From the NCBI GenBank assembly GCA_903906365.1, contig CAIVKC010000057.1, forward strand, positions 179,538 to 243,537: 64,000 nt of DNA, written 5' to 3'. The notes beneath the pieces are model-generated. The model was not told the origin of the DNA, ran no database searches, and worked only from the letters and a program-made list of their open reading frames with translations. Both the position numbers and the translations under genes were made by a program. Every line of letters starts with the position of its first letter. The stretch's first letter is position 1. Origin of the DNA: an uncultured Bacteroidota bacterium (GTDB taxonomy: Bacteria; Bacteroidota; Bacteroidia; Chitinophagales; Chitinophagaceae). Shown here piece by piece: positions 52,877-62,612 of the stretch.

Positions 52877-54124
52877 CTATTGTTCTACGTAATCCAGGTC
52901 CTTGTTGAAGGTTTCATCGGTCCAGTACAAGGCGATAAATGCAATGACAAATACGATGATTCCCGTTATCCATCCGCTGCGGACATAATCCCCCCCGGTA
53001 GCCGTTTGCAGGTAAACAAAGAGCAGGGAAACCAGGTTAAGGGAGCCCCTGGCCATATTGGGAACGGTGGTAGCCACGGTGGCCCGAATATTGGTACCAA
53101 ACTGCTCGGCCGCCATGGTGACAAACATGGCCCAAAAACCGGTACCCAGCCCAAGAAAGGCGCAAACCAGGTAAACCATATCAGCAGACTGGCCCCTCAG
53201 GTTGAAGTACCATATAACCGCCAGGACAGTTATGATATGAAACAGCAGCAGGGCCTTTTTCCTGCTTTTCAACCACTGGCTGATAAATCCAATGGCGATG
53301 TCACCCACTGAAATGGCTGCATAGGCGAACATGATGGCCTTGCCGGGATCCACCGGTCCGATGATGTTCATGCGGGTGGCAAATTCCTTTGAAAAAGTGA
53401 TGAGAATGCCGATGACATACCAGTTGGGCAGGGCAATCAGGATGGCCGTAAGGTACTTTCGGCAACGGGTTGCATTGGTAAAAAGCATCAGTATGTCGCC
53501 TTTTTTCACCTTGCTCTGCTGTTCGAGGGTTTTGAACATCGAGGATTCCAGGACGCCAATGCGCAAAAACAGTAACAGGAAACCCAGGGCCCCGCCTATA
53601 AAATAACAGGTCCGCCAGCCTGTGCCGTCGGCTGTCACAAAATGCACCCGGATAAAATAGGCAAATACGGCTCCGCTCAGTCCTATACCTGCCACCAGGG
53701 AGGTGGCAATACCCCGCCTTTCCCTGGGCATCAGTTCACTGACCAGGGTAATGCCGGCTCCCAATTCGCCGGCCAGACCCAGTCCCGTAATAAACCGGAC
53801 GGCCGCATATTGTTCCACCGTCTGCACGAATCCGTTGGCAATGCTCCCCAGTGAATACAGAATGATCGAGGCAAATAAGATCTTGAGCCGGCCTTTCTTG
53901 TCACCCAGAATGCCCCAGATGATCCCCCCCAGCAGCAGACCCATCATCTGTACATTAATGATGTGAAGTCCGTCTTTTGCAATCTGGTCATTGTTCAAAC
54001 CCATGGCTTTGAGGGAAGGGACCCGAATGATACTGAACAGCAGCAGGTCGTAGACGTCCACAAAGTAACCCAGTGCGCCTACTATGACCGCCAGGTTGAA
54101 AAGCGAATGTTTTTTTTGTTCCAT
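52877..54124 (-). CDS. MFS transporter
   Basis: 415 residues from the ATG giving MEQKKHSLFN, which starts 28 nt after the DedA stop; a start 57 nt earlier would overlap DedA. Twelve membrane helices with MFS signature GGIIWGILGDKKGRLKILF in loop 2-3 and ELGAGITLVSELMPRERRGIATSLV. Likely a metabolite:H+ symporter of the sugar-phosphate/sialate-like subfamily; substrate unknown. The 5' gene is DedA and the 3' gene is GT9. Confidence 0.88.
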   Translation of the reverse strand: MEQKKHSLFNLAVIVGALGYFVDVYDLLLFSIIRVPSLKAMGLNNDQIAKDGLHIINVQMMGLLLGGIIWGILGDKKGRLKILFASIILYSLGSIANGFVQTVEQYAAVRFITGLGLAGELGAGITLVSELMPRERRGIATSLVAGIGLSGAVFAYFIRVHFVTADGTGWRTCYFIGGALGFLLLFLRIGVLESSMFKTLEQQSKVKKGDILMLFTNATRCRKYLTAILIALPNWYVIGILITFSKEFATRMNIIGPVDPGKAIMFAYAAISVGDIAIGFISQWLKSRKKALLLFHIITVLAVIWYFNLRGQSADMVYLVCAFLGLGTGFWAMFVTMAAEQFGTNIRATVATTVPNMARGSLNLVSLLFVYLQTATGGDYVRSGWITGIIVFVIAFIALYWTDETFNKDLDYVEQ

Positions 54125-54152
54125 ATCCAACCGAATGATTTGAGGGGGTTTA

Positions 54153-54836
54153 TTATTTAGTATGATCCTTTCTTCTTCCAAAGAATAACTTATAGAGTAC
54201 CGGAAGGGTGGTGATCAGAACGATACCCAGGACAATCACTTCCAGGTGTTTGGTCAGATCAAAATGAAAACGGGTAAGAAAGAGCCTGTACAGGTAATGG
54301 CCCGCAAAGAGCATCAGGAAAACCCAGGCCAGGCATCCCGAAATGTTGTAAAGCATGAACTTCTTGCGGTCCATGCTGACTATCCCGGCAATGATGGGGG
54401 CAAAAGTACGTACAATGGGAATGAAACGGGCAAATACAATGGCCTGTCCGCCATGCTTGTCATAGAATTCCTTGGCATCGAGCAGATGCCTTTTTTTAAA
54501 CAGGAAAGTGTCTTTGCGGTGAAATAAGAACGGACCGCTTTTTTTCCCAAACCAATAGCCCAGCATATTTCCCGCAATGCCACAGGCCGCAATGAGTACC
54601 AGCAGCATCAGCAGGTCTGCGACCGGACTGCCCGTTCCGCCGGGCAGCAGTTTTTCGACCAGCTTCTGGCTGTAGATCCCGGCCACAAACAGCAGGCTGT
54701 CCCCAGGCAGGAAAAAACCAACCATCAGGCCCGTTTCAGCAAAGACAATGAAAAGCAGCAGCCACAGACCGCCGTTGTTGATGTAAAATTCAGGCGAGAT
54801 CAGGTCCTTCCAGGTAAACAGCAGTAATTCCATCAT
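54153..54836 (-). CDS. DedA family membrane protein
   Basis: 227 residues with about six membrane segments, including the DedA signatures GLMVGFFLPGDSLLF near the N-terminus, and FARFIPIVRTFAPIIAG. The family functions in lipid scrambling (undecaprenyl phosphate or phosphatidylethanolamine recycling) and envelope stress. It lies 72 nt after the symporter gene. Confidence 0.9.
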   Translation of the reverse strand: MMELLLFTWKDLISPEFYINNGGLWLLLFIVFAETGLMVGFFLPGDSLLFVAGIYSQKLVEKLLPGGTGSPVADLLMLLVLIAACGIAGNMLGYWFGKKSGPFLFHRKDTFLFKKRHLLDAKEFYDKHGGQAIVFARFIPIVRTFAPIIAGIVSMDRKKFMLYNISGCLAWVFLMLFAGHYLYRLFLTRFHFDLTKHLEVIVLGIVLITTLPVLYKLFFGRRKDHTK

Positions 54837-54908
54837 ATCGTTTTATATCAGTTAATTGGTCGTTCCTTTTTCTATGGTTGATCTCCCGCTGCCCGCCCGG
54901 CAGGTCGG

Positions 54909-56168
54909 TCAGACGGCCTCCGGCAACAGACCGGCAGCCGGTTCCAGCTCGCCCTCCCATTTGCTGACTACGCTGGTGGCCAGGGCATTTCCGAGTACAT
55001 TGGTTCCAGACCGGAACATATCACAAAAATGATCTATTGGCAATATCAGGGCCACTCCTTCGGGCGGTATCTTGAACATGGCGCAAGTAGCCGTGACCAC
55101 CACCAGGGAAGCCCTGGGCACGCCGGCAATGCCTTTGCTGGTGAGCATGAGCACAATCAGCATGGTTAGCTGGGTCCCCAGGTCCATATGAATGCCATAG
55201 GCCTGGGCGATGGCCAGCGAGGCAAAAGTCATATACATCATGCTGCCGTCCAGGTTAAAACTATATCCAAGGGGCAATATAAAGGAAACAATTTTATCAC
55301 GGCAGCCGAAGGCTTCGAGTTCCTCAGTCAGTTTGGGAAATACGGCTTCGCTGCTGGTGGTGCTGAATGCAATCAGCAGCGGTTGGGCGATTCCTTTGAG
55401 GAACTCTGCCATGCGGTTACGCAAAATCAGGTAGCCCACACTGATTAAAACCAGCCAAAGCAGGGCAATGCCGCTGATGAAATAAAGCAGGTACCACCCG
55501 TAAAATGCAAAAACATCCATTCCCTTCAGGGCGATCACCGCGGCCAGTGCCCCAAAGACGCCCACCGGGGCAAAATTCATGACATATCCCACCATCCGCA
55601 AAATAATGTGTGCCGCCGCATCCAGTGCCCTTACAATGGCTTTGCCCTGGTCCCCCACGGCGGTCGTGGCCACGCCAAAAAAAATACTGAACACCACGAT
55701 CTGCAGGATTTCATTTTTGGCCAGGGCTTCAAAAATGCTCTTGGGAAAGACATGCTCCACGAAGGTGGCCAGGGAAAACTCCTGGGTCTTGCCAATCAGG
55801 TCCTGTGCTCCGGCCCGGTCAGCACCCCCCAGTTCGATGGAGGTGCCGGGGTGGGACAGGTTGACGATCAGCATCCCCAGCAGCAGGCTGGTCAGGGAAG
55901 CCGTCACAAACCAGAGCAGCGCCTTTCCCCCCACCCTTCCCACGGCCTTGAGATCCCCCAGTTTGGCAATACCCACCACCAGGGTACAAAATACCAGGGG
56001 AGCTATGATCATTTGCACCAGGAAAAGGAAAATTTTGGTAAGAAGCCGGATATTATCGGCAAACTGCCTGGCAGAGACGGGCCCTGCCTGCCGATGGACC
56101 ATATAGCCCACCACTATACCCAGCGCCATTGCCATGAGAATGTAAACGGTCAGTCGATTCCTTTTCAT
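54909..56168 (-). CDS. Dicarboxylate/amino acid:cation symporter (DAACS)
   Basis: 419 residues from the ATG giving MKRNRLTVYILMAM; upstream frame residues are rejected since the MKRN start gives the usual N-terminal helix. Membrane helices plus reentrant loops show the family hallmarks LIAFSTTSSEAVFPKL (TSSE), LPLGYSFNLDGSMMYM (NxDG) and CAMFKIPPEGVALILPIDHFCDMFRSGTNVLGNALA. It imports glutamate, aspartate or C4-dicarboxylates with H+ or Na+. It is the first gene of the minus-strand run. Confidence 0.92.
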   Translation of the reverse strand: MKRNRLTVYILMAMALGIVVGYMVHRQAGPVSARQFADNIRLLTKIFLFLVQMIIAPLVFCTLVVGIAKLGDLKAVGRVGGKALLWFVTASLTSLLLGMLIVNLSHPGTSIELGGADRAGAQDLIGKTQEFSLATFVEHVFPKSIFEALAKNEILQIVVFSIFFGVATTAVGDQGKAIVRALDAAAHIILRMVGYVMNFAPVGVFGALAAVIALKGMDVFAFYGWYLLYFISGIALLWLVLISVGYLILRNRMAEFLKGIAQPLLIAFSTTSSEAVFPKLTEELEAFGCRDKIVSFILPLGYSFNLDGSMMYMTFASLAIAQAYGIHMDLGTQLTMLIVLMLTSKGIAGVPRASLVVVTATCAMFKIPPEGVALILPIDHFCDMFRSGTNVLGNALATSVVSKWEGELEPAAGLLPEAV

Positions 56169-56337
56169 AAGCAACAGGGATATGAAAGTGCAAAAAATCG
56201 AAAAATATTGACTTGGCAAAACTTTCCCCGCATTAATATCCTCTGGGGTTTAAAAGAAATGACGCCTGTATTAATTATTTGTTTATTTTACGAACTTAAT
56301 TTAAACCCGGATTAACCGTAAAACATAACCAAAACGT

Positions 56338-57819
56338 ATGAGTTTATTCAGAAAAAAATCCATGGCTTCCCTGCTGGCGGCTGCAGAAGATTCGGAAAAA
56401 GGCCTGAAAAGGACCCTTGGAGCCGGCAGTCTCATTGCCCTTGGCATTGGTGCCATCATCGGCGCCGGCCTGTTTGTACGAACAGCCGCAGCAGCCGGGG
56501 GGCATGCGGGATCGGCCGTGACCCTTTCTTTCATCGTAGCAGCCATTGGCTGCGCATTTGCGGGACTCTGCTACGCTGAGTTCGCCTCCATCATACCCAT
56601 CGCCGGCAGCGCTTATACCTATGCCTACGCGACCATGGGGGAACTGGTAGCCTGGATCATTGGCTGGGCCCTTATCCTGGAATACGCCCTGGGCGCCGCC
56701 ACGGTCTCAATTGCCTGGAGCGAATTTCTCAATAAACTACTCGGTGGGCGAATACCCTTTGAGTGGTGCCACTCCCCATTCGAATCCATCCTGGATGTCA
56801 ATAATGTAACCCATACCGGTATTATCAACCTGCCGGCCCTTTTCATACTGCTCGTCTTATCCCTGCTGCTGATTAAGGGCACCCAGGAATCAGCCACCGT
56901 CAACGCGGTAATTGTATTCATCAAGGTAGCCATTGTGCTGGTTTTCATCGCAGTGGGCTGGAATTTCATCAATCCCGCCAACCATCACCCCTACCTGATC
57001 CCCGCCGATGCCAAACCGGCTCTGCAACCCGATGGGACCCAGTATTCCTATGCTCCCTTCTTCAATCACGGATGGGGTGGGGTACTCAAAGGGGCTGCCA
57101 TCGTGTTTTTCGCCTTTATCGGCTTTGACGCGGTGTCCACGGCCGCCCAGGAAGCCAAGAATCCAAAAAAGGACATGCCTGTCGGTATTCTTGGATCGCT
57201 GGTTATCTGCACCTTACTGTATATCCTTTTTTCCTGGGTACTCACCGGTGTAGCGCCCTATACTGATTTTGTAAAATCCGGCAAAGAAGCCTCTGTGGCC
57301 TACGCCATTGACACGTACATGCATTATAAATGGCTGGCTACCCTGGTCACGGTTGCCATCCTGGCGGGATTCTCTTCGGTGATACTGGTCATGCTGATGG
57401 GACAGAGCCGTGTGTTTTACACCATGTCCAGCGACGGGCTGCTGCCAAAGGTCTTCAGTGACCTGCATCCCAAATTCAGGACCCCATATAAAAGCAATAT
57501 CATCCTGTTTATTTTTGTGGGCCTCTTTGCGGCCTTTGTCCCCGGCAGTGTGGCAGGGGATCTGACCTCCATAGGTACCCTGCTGGCATTTGTGCTGGTA
57601 TGTGTCGGGGTAGTCGTATTGCGCAGAACCGATCCGCTGCTGCCCCGTCCCTTCAAGACCCCGCTGGTGCCCCTGGTGCCAATACTGGGAATGATCGTAT
57701 GCCTGGCCATGATCATCAGCCTTTGGGGCACCACCCTGCTGAGCGCCTTTATCTGGATGCTCATCGGTTTGTTGATTTATTTTGGCTACAGTAAAAACAA
57801 CTCTAAACTGAAATCCTGA
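56338..57819 (+). CDS. APC-family amino acid permease (CAT-like)
   Basis: 493 residues with 12 or more membrane helices. APC signatures are LGIGAIIGAGLFVRTA, AGSAYTYAYATMGELVAWIIGW, and FFAFIGFDAVSTAAQEAKNPKKDMPVGI. The cationic amino acid transporter (YfnA-like) subgroup is suggested by the Ala-rich helices and length. It is divergent from the DAACS gene and ends in a strong terminator. Confidence 0.92.
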   Translation: MSLFRKKSMASLLAAAEDSEKGLKRTLGAGSLIALGIGAIIGAGLFVRTAAAAGGHAGSAVTLSFIVAAIGCAFAGLCYAEFASIIPIAGSAYTYAYATMGELVAWIIGWALILEYALGAATVSIAWSEFLNKLLGGRIPFEWCHSPFESILDVNNVTHTGIINLPALFILLVLSLLLIKGTQESATVNAVIVFIKVAIVLVFIAVGWNFINPANHHPYLIPADAKPALQPDGTQYSYAPFFNHGWGGVLKGAAIVFFAFIGFDAVSTAAQEAKNPKKDMPVGILGSLVICTLLYILFSWVLTGVAPYTDFVKSGKEASVAYAIDTYMHYKWLATLVTVAILAGFSSVILVMLMGQSRVFYTMSSDGLLPKVFSDLHPKFRTPYKSNIILFIFVGLFAAFVPGSVAGDLTSIGTLLAFVLVCVGVVVLRRTDPLLPRPFKTPLVPLVPILGMIVCLAMIISLWGTTLLSAFIWMLIGLLIYFGYSKNNSKLKS

Positions 57820-57842
57820 TGGGTTTACGAACCATTTATAAG

Positions 57843-57870
57843 ACCGCCTTTTTCACCAAAGGCGGTTTTT
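57843..57870 (+). terminator. Terminator of the APC permease gene
   Basis: A 9-bp stem ACCGCCTTT/AAAGGCGGT with a 6-nt loop and a following T run. It lies 24 nt past the stop. Confidence 0.9.
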
Positions 57871-57872
57871 GT

Positions 57873-57903
57873 TTTGTAACAAGCGCGGCTATAGCTATTT
57901 TTG
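57873..57903 (+). promoter_or_regulatory. Promoter of the yebC gene
   Basis: TTTG (57873-57876), a 19-nt spacer and TATTTTTG (57896-57903) match the consensus exactly, and begin 3 nt past the terminator of the preceding gene. The leader is about 29 nt. Confidence 0.75.
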
Positions 57904-57932
57904 CAGCCCGAACAAACAAATAAAAACAAATT

Positions 57933-58655
57933 ATGGGTCGCATTTTTGAAGTAAGAAAGCATACCATGTTTGCCCGCTGGGACAGGATGGCCAAACAATT
58001 TACCCGGATAGGAAAGGAAATTGCCATCGCCGTCAAAAGCGGGGGACCTGACCCGGGCACCAATCCGGCCCTGCGGCGCTGTTTCCAAAATGCCAAAAGT
58101 GTCAATATGCCCAAGGACCGGGTGGAAGCCGCCATCAAGCGTGCCATGGGCAAGGAAATGGAAAACATTGAGGAGATCCTCTATGAAGGATATGGTCCCC
58201 ACGGAATTCCCATCCTGGTGGAAACAGCCACCGACAATCCCACCCGTACGGTGGCCAATGTGCGCAGCTATTTCAATAAGGGGGGCGGCAGTATGGGAAC
58301 CAGCGGCAGCGTAAGTTTCCAATTCCGGAAAATGGGTGTATTCAAACTGAAGCCCGAGGGACTTAACCCGGATGACCTGGAACTGGAACTGATAGATTTT
58401 GGGCTGGAGGAACTCGGCGAAGGAACCGGGGAGAACAATGAACCGGTGCTGGTGCTTCGGACGGCTTTCAATGATTTCGGCAATATGCAAAAAGCGCTGG
58501 AGGAAAAAAACATCATCCCCATTTCAGCGGAGGTGGAATGGATACCGAACACGCCTATGGAATTGCCCGAAGGGCAGGCTGAGGAAGTCCTGAAACTGGT
58601 CGATAAACTGGAGCAGGATGAAGATGTACAGAAAGTGTTCCACAACCTGCATTAA
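57933..58655 (+). CDS. YebC/PmpR family protein
   Basis: 240 residues: the [16 protein letters not shown] start, [72 protein letters not shown], and a C-terminal beta domain. YebC proteins were described as transcription regulators and more recently as factors that help translation of proline-rich stretches; the copy here is the standard length. It ends in a terminator. Confidence 0.95.
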   Translation: MGRIFEVRKHTMFARWDRMAKQFTRIGKEIAIAVKSGGPDPGTNPALRRCFQNAKSVNMPKDRVEAAIKRAMGKEMENIEEILYEGYGPHGIPILVETATDNPTRTVANVRSYFNKGGGSMGTSGSVSFQFRKMGVFKLKPEGLNPDDLELELIDFGLEELGEGTGENNEPVLVLRTAFNDFGNMQKALEEKNIIPISAEVEWIPNTPMELPEGQAEEVLKLVDKLEQDEDVQKVFHNLH

Positions 58656-58686
58656 AACTTATTGTTGCATTAATTTGTATATATAC

Positions 58687-58713
58687 AGGCTGCCCCCATG
58701 GCAGCCTTTTTTT
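58687..58713 (+). terminator. Terminator of yebC
   Basis: An 8-bp stem AGGCTGCC/GGCAGCCT around CCCAT, then seven T (the first being the last stem base). It spans the upstream in-frame ATG of the next gene, which is therefore unlikely to be the true start. Confidence 0.85.
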
Positions 58714-58721
58714 ATCCCAGC

Positions 58722-59132
58722 ATGACAATGCCAACCGAAAAAAAAATAATCCTCTTTGACGGATACTGCAACCTCTGCAATGGGGCGGTGGATTTCATTC
58801 TTCGGCATGACCATCGCGATGAATTCCGGTTTGGTTCCCTGCAGGGCGTCGCCGGCCAGGCCCTGCTCAATAGCCATCACATGGCTGCGGACACATTCAA
58901 CACCTTTATTTTACTGGAGGATGGAAAAATATTCACCAGATCGACTGCGGCACTGCGGGTCCTCAAACACCTGGGAAAGGGCTGGCAGGCAGCGTATATT
59001 TTTATCATAGTGCCCGCCTTTATTCGAGACGGGGTCTATGCCTGGATATCCAGGAACCGGTACCGCTGGTTCGGCAAATCCCAAACATGCCGAATGGCCA
59101 CCGAGAAGGAAAAGCAACACTTTCTGGATTAA
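58722..59132 (+). CDS. DCC-family thiol-disulfide oxidoreductase (DUF393)
   Basis: 136 residues. The motif FDGYCNLCNGAVDFILRHD holds the CxxC of the DCC family near residue 16, followed by a thioredoxin-like fold (FNTFILLEDGKIFTRSTAALRVL). The start is one of two ATGs 6 nt apart (58722 or 58728), both just past the yebC terminator. It may reduce disulfides; the partner is unknown. A convergent E1 gene follows. Confidence 0.88.
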   Translation: MTMPTEKKIILFDGYCNLCNGAVDFILRHDHRDEFRFGSLQGVAGQALLNSHHMAADTFNTFILLEDGKIFTRSTAALRVLKHLGKGWQAAYIFIIVPAFIRDGVYAWISRNRYRWFGKSQTCRMATEKEKQHFLD

Positions 59133-59161
59133 CTGACAAACAGGCCTTCTGCGGCGGCCCC

Positions 59162-61555
59162 CTATTCCCGCATCATGGACCTTACCACATCGATGATCTC
59201 TTCCGCATTGGGTTTGCTGAAATAGTCCCCGTCGCTGGCATAGGCAGGCCTGTGAGCCTTCGCGGTGATGGTCCTGGGTGCGGTATCCAGCCAGCGGTAG
59301 CCACCCTGTTCTTCCATCACTTTGTTGAACATATAGGCAGCAGCGCCTCCGGGAACGTCCTCATCGATGAACACAATCCGGTTTGTCTTCTTCAGGGATT
59401 CTACAATCTTATGATGCAGGTCGAATGGCAACAGGGTCTGCACGTCTATTATTTCGCAGTCAATGCCCATCTCCTGCAGGTAGTTTGCCGCGTCTTGGAT
59501 GATGCGCAGCATGGAACCGTAAGAAACCATGGTAATGTCAGCGCCTTCGCGAATGATTTCCGGTATTCCCAATGGCACCCTGAATTCCAGCAGGTTGGAG
59601 GGCAGTTTTTCCTTTAAACGATATCCATTCAGGCATTCAATCATCAGGGCAGGATCCATGCCCAGCAACAGGGTATTGTACATTCCGGCAGCCTGCACCA
59701 TGTTGCGGGGTACGCAGATATGCATTCCTCGCAGGGAATTGATAATCATACCCATGGGTGATCCGCTGTGCCAGATGCCTTCAAGCCGGTGGCCCCGGGT
59801 ACGGACGATGAGCGGGGCTGTCTGGTGTCCGGCCGTGCGGTACTGGAGGGTGGAGAGGTCATCGCTGAGTGTCTGCAATCCGTAAAGCAGGTAATCGAGG
59901 TACTGGATCTCCGCGATGGGCCTCAATCCACGCAGGGCCAGACCGATACCCTGGCCCATGATGGTAAGTTCGCGGATTCCGGTATCGGCGATGCGTTCTG
60001 CTCCGTATTTGGCCTGTAATCCGGCAAACCCCTGATTTACATCACCTATTTGTCCCACGTCTTCACCAAAGGCAAGCACGCGGGGGTTGCTGGCAAACAA
60101 TTCATCAAAATAATGATTGAGAATTTCATATCCGTTGACTACCGGGGAATCCTCCTGGTAGACCGGTTTTATTTCAGCCACCTTCAGGGGGCTCCTGGGT
60201 CCCTCATGGTAGAGATGGGAATTATAAAGCTGTTCATTATCCCGGAGGAGCTGGCCATAGAATTCGCGGAGGGCGCCGGCAGCGCCGGAAGCTTCGGTAA
60301 CCACCAGACACTGGTGCAGGATGCGCATGATATCCCTTCTGGCCGGTTCACGGTTGGTGGTCAGTTCGGTAGCGAGTTTGCTCAATAATTCCTGGTCAGC
60401 AGGCAGGCTGGAGGCCATCTCAGAAATCAGGGCGGCAGCCCTGGCTACCTGCTGGCGGATGGGTGCCTGGTATTTTTCCCAGGCTTTGATCTTGCTTTGG
60501 CGAATGAGTTCTTTGGAACGGGTTTCAATGTCATCGAGTTCTTCTTCGCTGGCCAGGGCATTTTCAATGATCCACTCCTTCATTTTTTTGATGGAATCCC
60601 ATTCCCTTTCCCAGTCGAGCCTTTCGGGGGATTTATACCTTTCATGGCTGCCGGAGGTGGAATGCCCCTGGGGTTGGGTTACTTCCTCTATATGAAAAAG
60701 AGCCGGCGTGTGGGTGGCCCTGATCTTTCGGATTCCTTCTTCAAAAACCTCACACATGCCCGCATAATCCCAGGCTTTGATTTTGTAAATTTCAATGCCG
60801 TTGGTGCCTTCCTTTTTCTGAAAACCCTTCATGGCCTCCGAGATCGACCCCTTGGTCGTCTGGTATTTTCTGGGAACCGAAATTCCATAGCCGTCATCCC
60901 ACACAAAAATAGCCAGCGGGATCTGCAGCACGCCGGCTGCATTAAGGGCTTCCCAAAAATGCCCTTCGCTGGTGGAAGCATCCCCGATGGTGCAAAAACA
61001 CACTTCATTGCCATGATCCGAAAGACTGGTAAACTCCCGAAGGCTCCCTATTTCCCGGAATACCTTGGAGGCGTAGGCCAGCCCTACAGCCCGGGGCATC
61101 TGGGCTGCCGTGGGTGCCAGTCCTGCGGTAAAGTTCTTCCTGGCGGCCAGGTCCAGGAATTCTCCCTGTTCGTTGATAAAAGGGGTTGCAAAATGGGAAT
61201 TCATCTGCCGGCCGGCGCTATGGGGATCGTGCTGGCCATCAGGATCGGCGTATAATTGTGAAAAGAATTCTTCAATGGTGGCCGTGCCGGTCGCGAAGGC
61301 AAAGGTCTGGTCCCGGTAATATCCTGCATAAAAGTCGCCCGGTTTGAAGAATTTGGCGAGCGCCACCTGCGGAACTTCCTTACCGTCACCGAAAATGCCG
61401 AATTTGGCCTTGCCGGTGAGTACTTCTTTCCTCCCCAGGAGGCTGGCCTCCCTGCTTTCAATGGCCAGGCGGTAATCTTTCAATACCTCTTCCCTGAAAT
61501 TATCGAATGATAATTTTTCCTGGACAAGAACTTCATTGTGAGCGGGATTTTCCAT
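59162..61555 (-). CDS. Fused alpha/beta E1 of a 2-oxoacid dehydrogenase
   Basis: 797 residues. Residues 1-390 are E1 alpha with the thiamine-binding CTIGDASTSEGHFWEALN; residues about 460-797 are E1 beta with FGEDVGQIGDVNQGFAGL and LIVRTRGHRLEGIWHSGSPMG. The fused E1 in Bacteroidota decarboxylates branched-chain 2-oxoacids (or pyruvate), passing acyl groups to an E2 lipoyl subunit. E2 and E3 are not in the window. A TATTTTTG box ends 4 nt before the ATG, predicting a leaderless mRNA. Confidence 0.92.
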   Translation of the reverse strand: MENPAHNEVLVQEKLSFDNFREEVLKDYRLAIESREASLLGRKEVLTGKAKFGIFGDGKEVPQVALAKFFKPGDFYAGYYRDQTFAFATGTATIEEFFSQLYADPDGQHDPHSAGRQMNSHFATPFINEQGEFLDLAARKNFTAGLAPTAAQMPRAVGLAYASKVFREIGSLREFTSLSDHGNEVCFCTIGDASTSEGHFWEALNAAGVLQIPLAIFVWDDGYGISVPRKYQTTKGSISEAMKGFQKKEGTNGIEIYKIKAWDYAGMCEVFEEGIRKIRATHTPALFHIEEVTQPQGHSTSGSHERYKSPERLDWEREWDSIKKMKEWIIENALASEEELDDIETRSKELIRQSKIKAWEKYQAPIRQQVARAAALISEMASSLPADQELLSKLATELTTNREPARRDIMRILHQCLVVTEASGAAGALREFYGQLLRDNEQLYNSHLYHEGPRSPLKVAEIKPVYQEDSPVVNGYEILNHYFDELFASNPRVLAFGEDVGQIGDVNQGFAGLQAKYGAERIADTGIRELTIMGQGIGLALRGLRPIAEIQYLDYLLYGLQTLSDDLSTLQYRTAGHQTAPLIVRTRGHRLEGIWHSGSPMGMIINSLRGMHICVPRNMVQAAGMYNTLLLGMDPALMIECLNGYRLKEKLPSNLLEFRVPLGIPEIIREGADITMVSYGSMLRIIQDAANYLQEMGIDCEIIDVQTLLPFDLHHKIVESLKKTNRIVFIDEDVPGGAAAYMFNKVMEEQGGYRWLDTAPRTITAKAHRPAYASDGDYFSKPNAEEIIDVVRSMMRE

Positions 61556-61559
61556 GGAA

Positions 61560-61588
61560 CAAAAATAGGATTATCTGGGAATCACAAA
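61560..61588 (-). promoter_or_regulatory. Promoter of the E1 gene with box at the start codon
   Basis: On the minus strand TTTG (about 61588-61585), a 17-nt spacer and TATTTTTG (61567-61560), an exact -7 box, ending 4 nt before the ATG. The spacer is shorter than the 19-21 consensus. Confidence 0.45.
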
Positions 61589-61634
61589 TCCACCCGCTTT
61601 GGACTGTGCAAAAAAATAAAATATCCTGTAATTT

Positions 61635-61666
61635 ATTGGCAAAAACAGCGTTTACATGTAAATTTG
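61635..61666 (+). promoter_or_regulatory. Promoter of the DUF1573 operon
   Basis: ATTG ending at 61638, a 20-nt spacer and TAAATTTG (61659-61666). The -7 box ends 19 nt before the chosen ATG, so a start at 61674 would leave no room for a leader. Confidence 0.6.
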
Positions 61667-61685
61667 AGGAGATTTGTTATTCGTT

Positions 61686-62141
61686 ATGAAGAAATTATCC
61701 ATAGCCGCTGCCTTTATGTTGACGGTGCTGTTTTGCCAGGCGCAAAACGCGGTGACCGTGGCTGCTCCGTCCAAAGCGGAGGTGCTTCAGCTCAAAGAAA
61801 CCGGCCATAATTTCGGGAAGATTCCCCAGGGCCGCCCCGCCACCTACAATTTCGAGATCATCAATACAGGCACCGAGCCGCTGCGTCTGGAAAACGTCCA
61901 GGCCTCCTGCGGGTGCACCACCCCGGAATGGAGCAAGGATCCCATTGCCCCGGGTGCCAGTGCCATTATCAAGGTTGGCTATAATGCCTATGCAGAAGGG
62001 GTTTTTACCAAGACCGTCACCCTGTTTTACAATGGCAACCAGACAAAGACCCTTACCATCAACGGAGAAGTATATAAATCCGCCACCGGATCTGCTCCAG
62101 AAAACGCTTCGATACAATTATTAAAACAATCAAATCTATAA
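61686..62141 (+). CDS. DUF1573 secreted protein, first copy
   Basis: 151 residues with a signal peptide (MKKLSIAAAFMLTVLFCQAQ); an upstream in-frame Met four residues earlier is rejected because it falls near the predicted transcription start. DUF1573 signature: TGHNFGKIPQGRPATYNFEIINTGTEPLRLENVQASCGCTTPEWSKDPIAPG. This is an immunoglobulin-like (ASH/Hydin-like) domain with the conserved SCGCT. The second copy starts 2 nt past its stop, so both are on one transcript. Role unknown. Confidence 0.9.
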   Translation: MKKLSIAAAFMLTVLFCQAQNAVTVAAPSKAEVLQLKETGHNFGKIPQGRPATYNFEIINTGTEPLRLENVQASCGCTTPEWSKDPIAPGASAIIKVGYNAYAEGVFTKTVTLFYNGNQTKTLTINGEVYKSATGSAPENASIQLLKQSNL

Positions 62142-62143
62142 AC

Positions 62144-62587
62144 ATGAAAAAAGTATGGTTATTTGCCTGTGTCCTCCTATTATCAGCGGGCGTTTTTGCA
62201 CAGCAGAAGAAGGCGGAGGATGTGGTTAAGTTCAAGGAGTTAAGCTATGATTTCGGTAAAATCAAGCAGGGTACACCTGTAACCCATAATTTCGAGTTTG
62301 CCAATATCAGTGAGGCTCCCGTGGTCATTGAATCAGCCACTCCATCCTGCGGCTGCACCACACCGGTTAAACCCGAAGGGGCTATTGCCAAAGGCAAAGC
62401 CGATAAGATCATTGCCGGCTTTAATGCCGCCTCCCCCGGTCCTTTCAACAAAAGCATCACCATCAAGGTAGCCGGCGTGGACCTTCCCCTGCAACTGAAG
62501 ATTACCGGTGAAGTGCTGACAGCTGATGCATTTGCAAAATATGAAGCTGATAAAAGCCAGGCTAAGCCAGCCAAGTCCAGCAACTAA
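62144..62587 (+). CDS. DUF1573 secreted protein, second copy
   Basis: 147 residues with a signal peptide (VWLFACVLLLSAGVFAQQ). It carries the same SYDFGKIKQGTPVTHNFEFANISEAP and PSCGCTTP motifs as its neighbour and has a Lys/Ala-rich tail. It is clearly a tandem paralogue of the upstream gene, diverged by perhaps half its residues. It is followed by a hairpin terminator. Confidence 0.9.
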   Translation: MKKVWLFACVLLLSAGVFAQQKKAEDVVKFKELSYDFGKIKQGTPVTHNFEFANISEAPVVIESATPSCGCTTPVKPEGAIAKGKADKIIAGFNAASPGPFNKSITIKVAGVDLPLQLKITGEVLTADAFAKYEADKSQAKPAKSSN

Positions 62588-62612
62588 ATTTAATTTGTCC
62601 TCGAATATAAGG

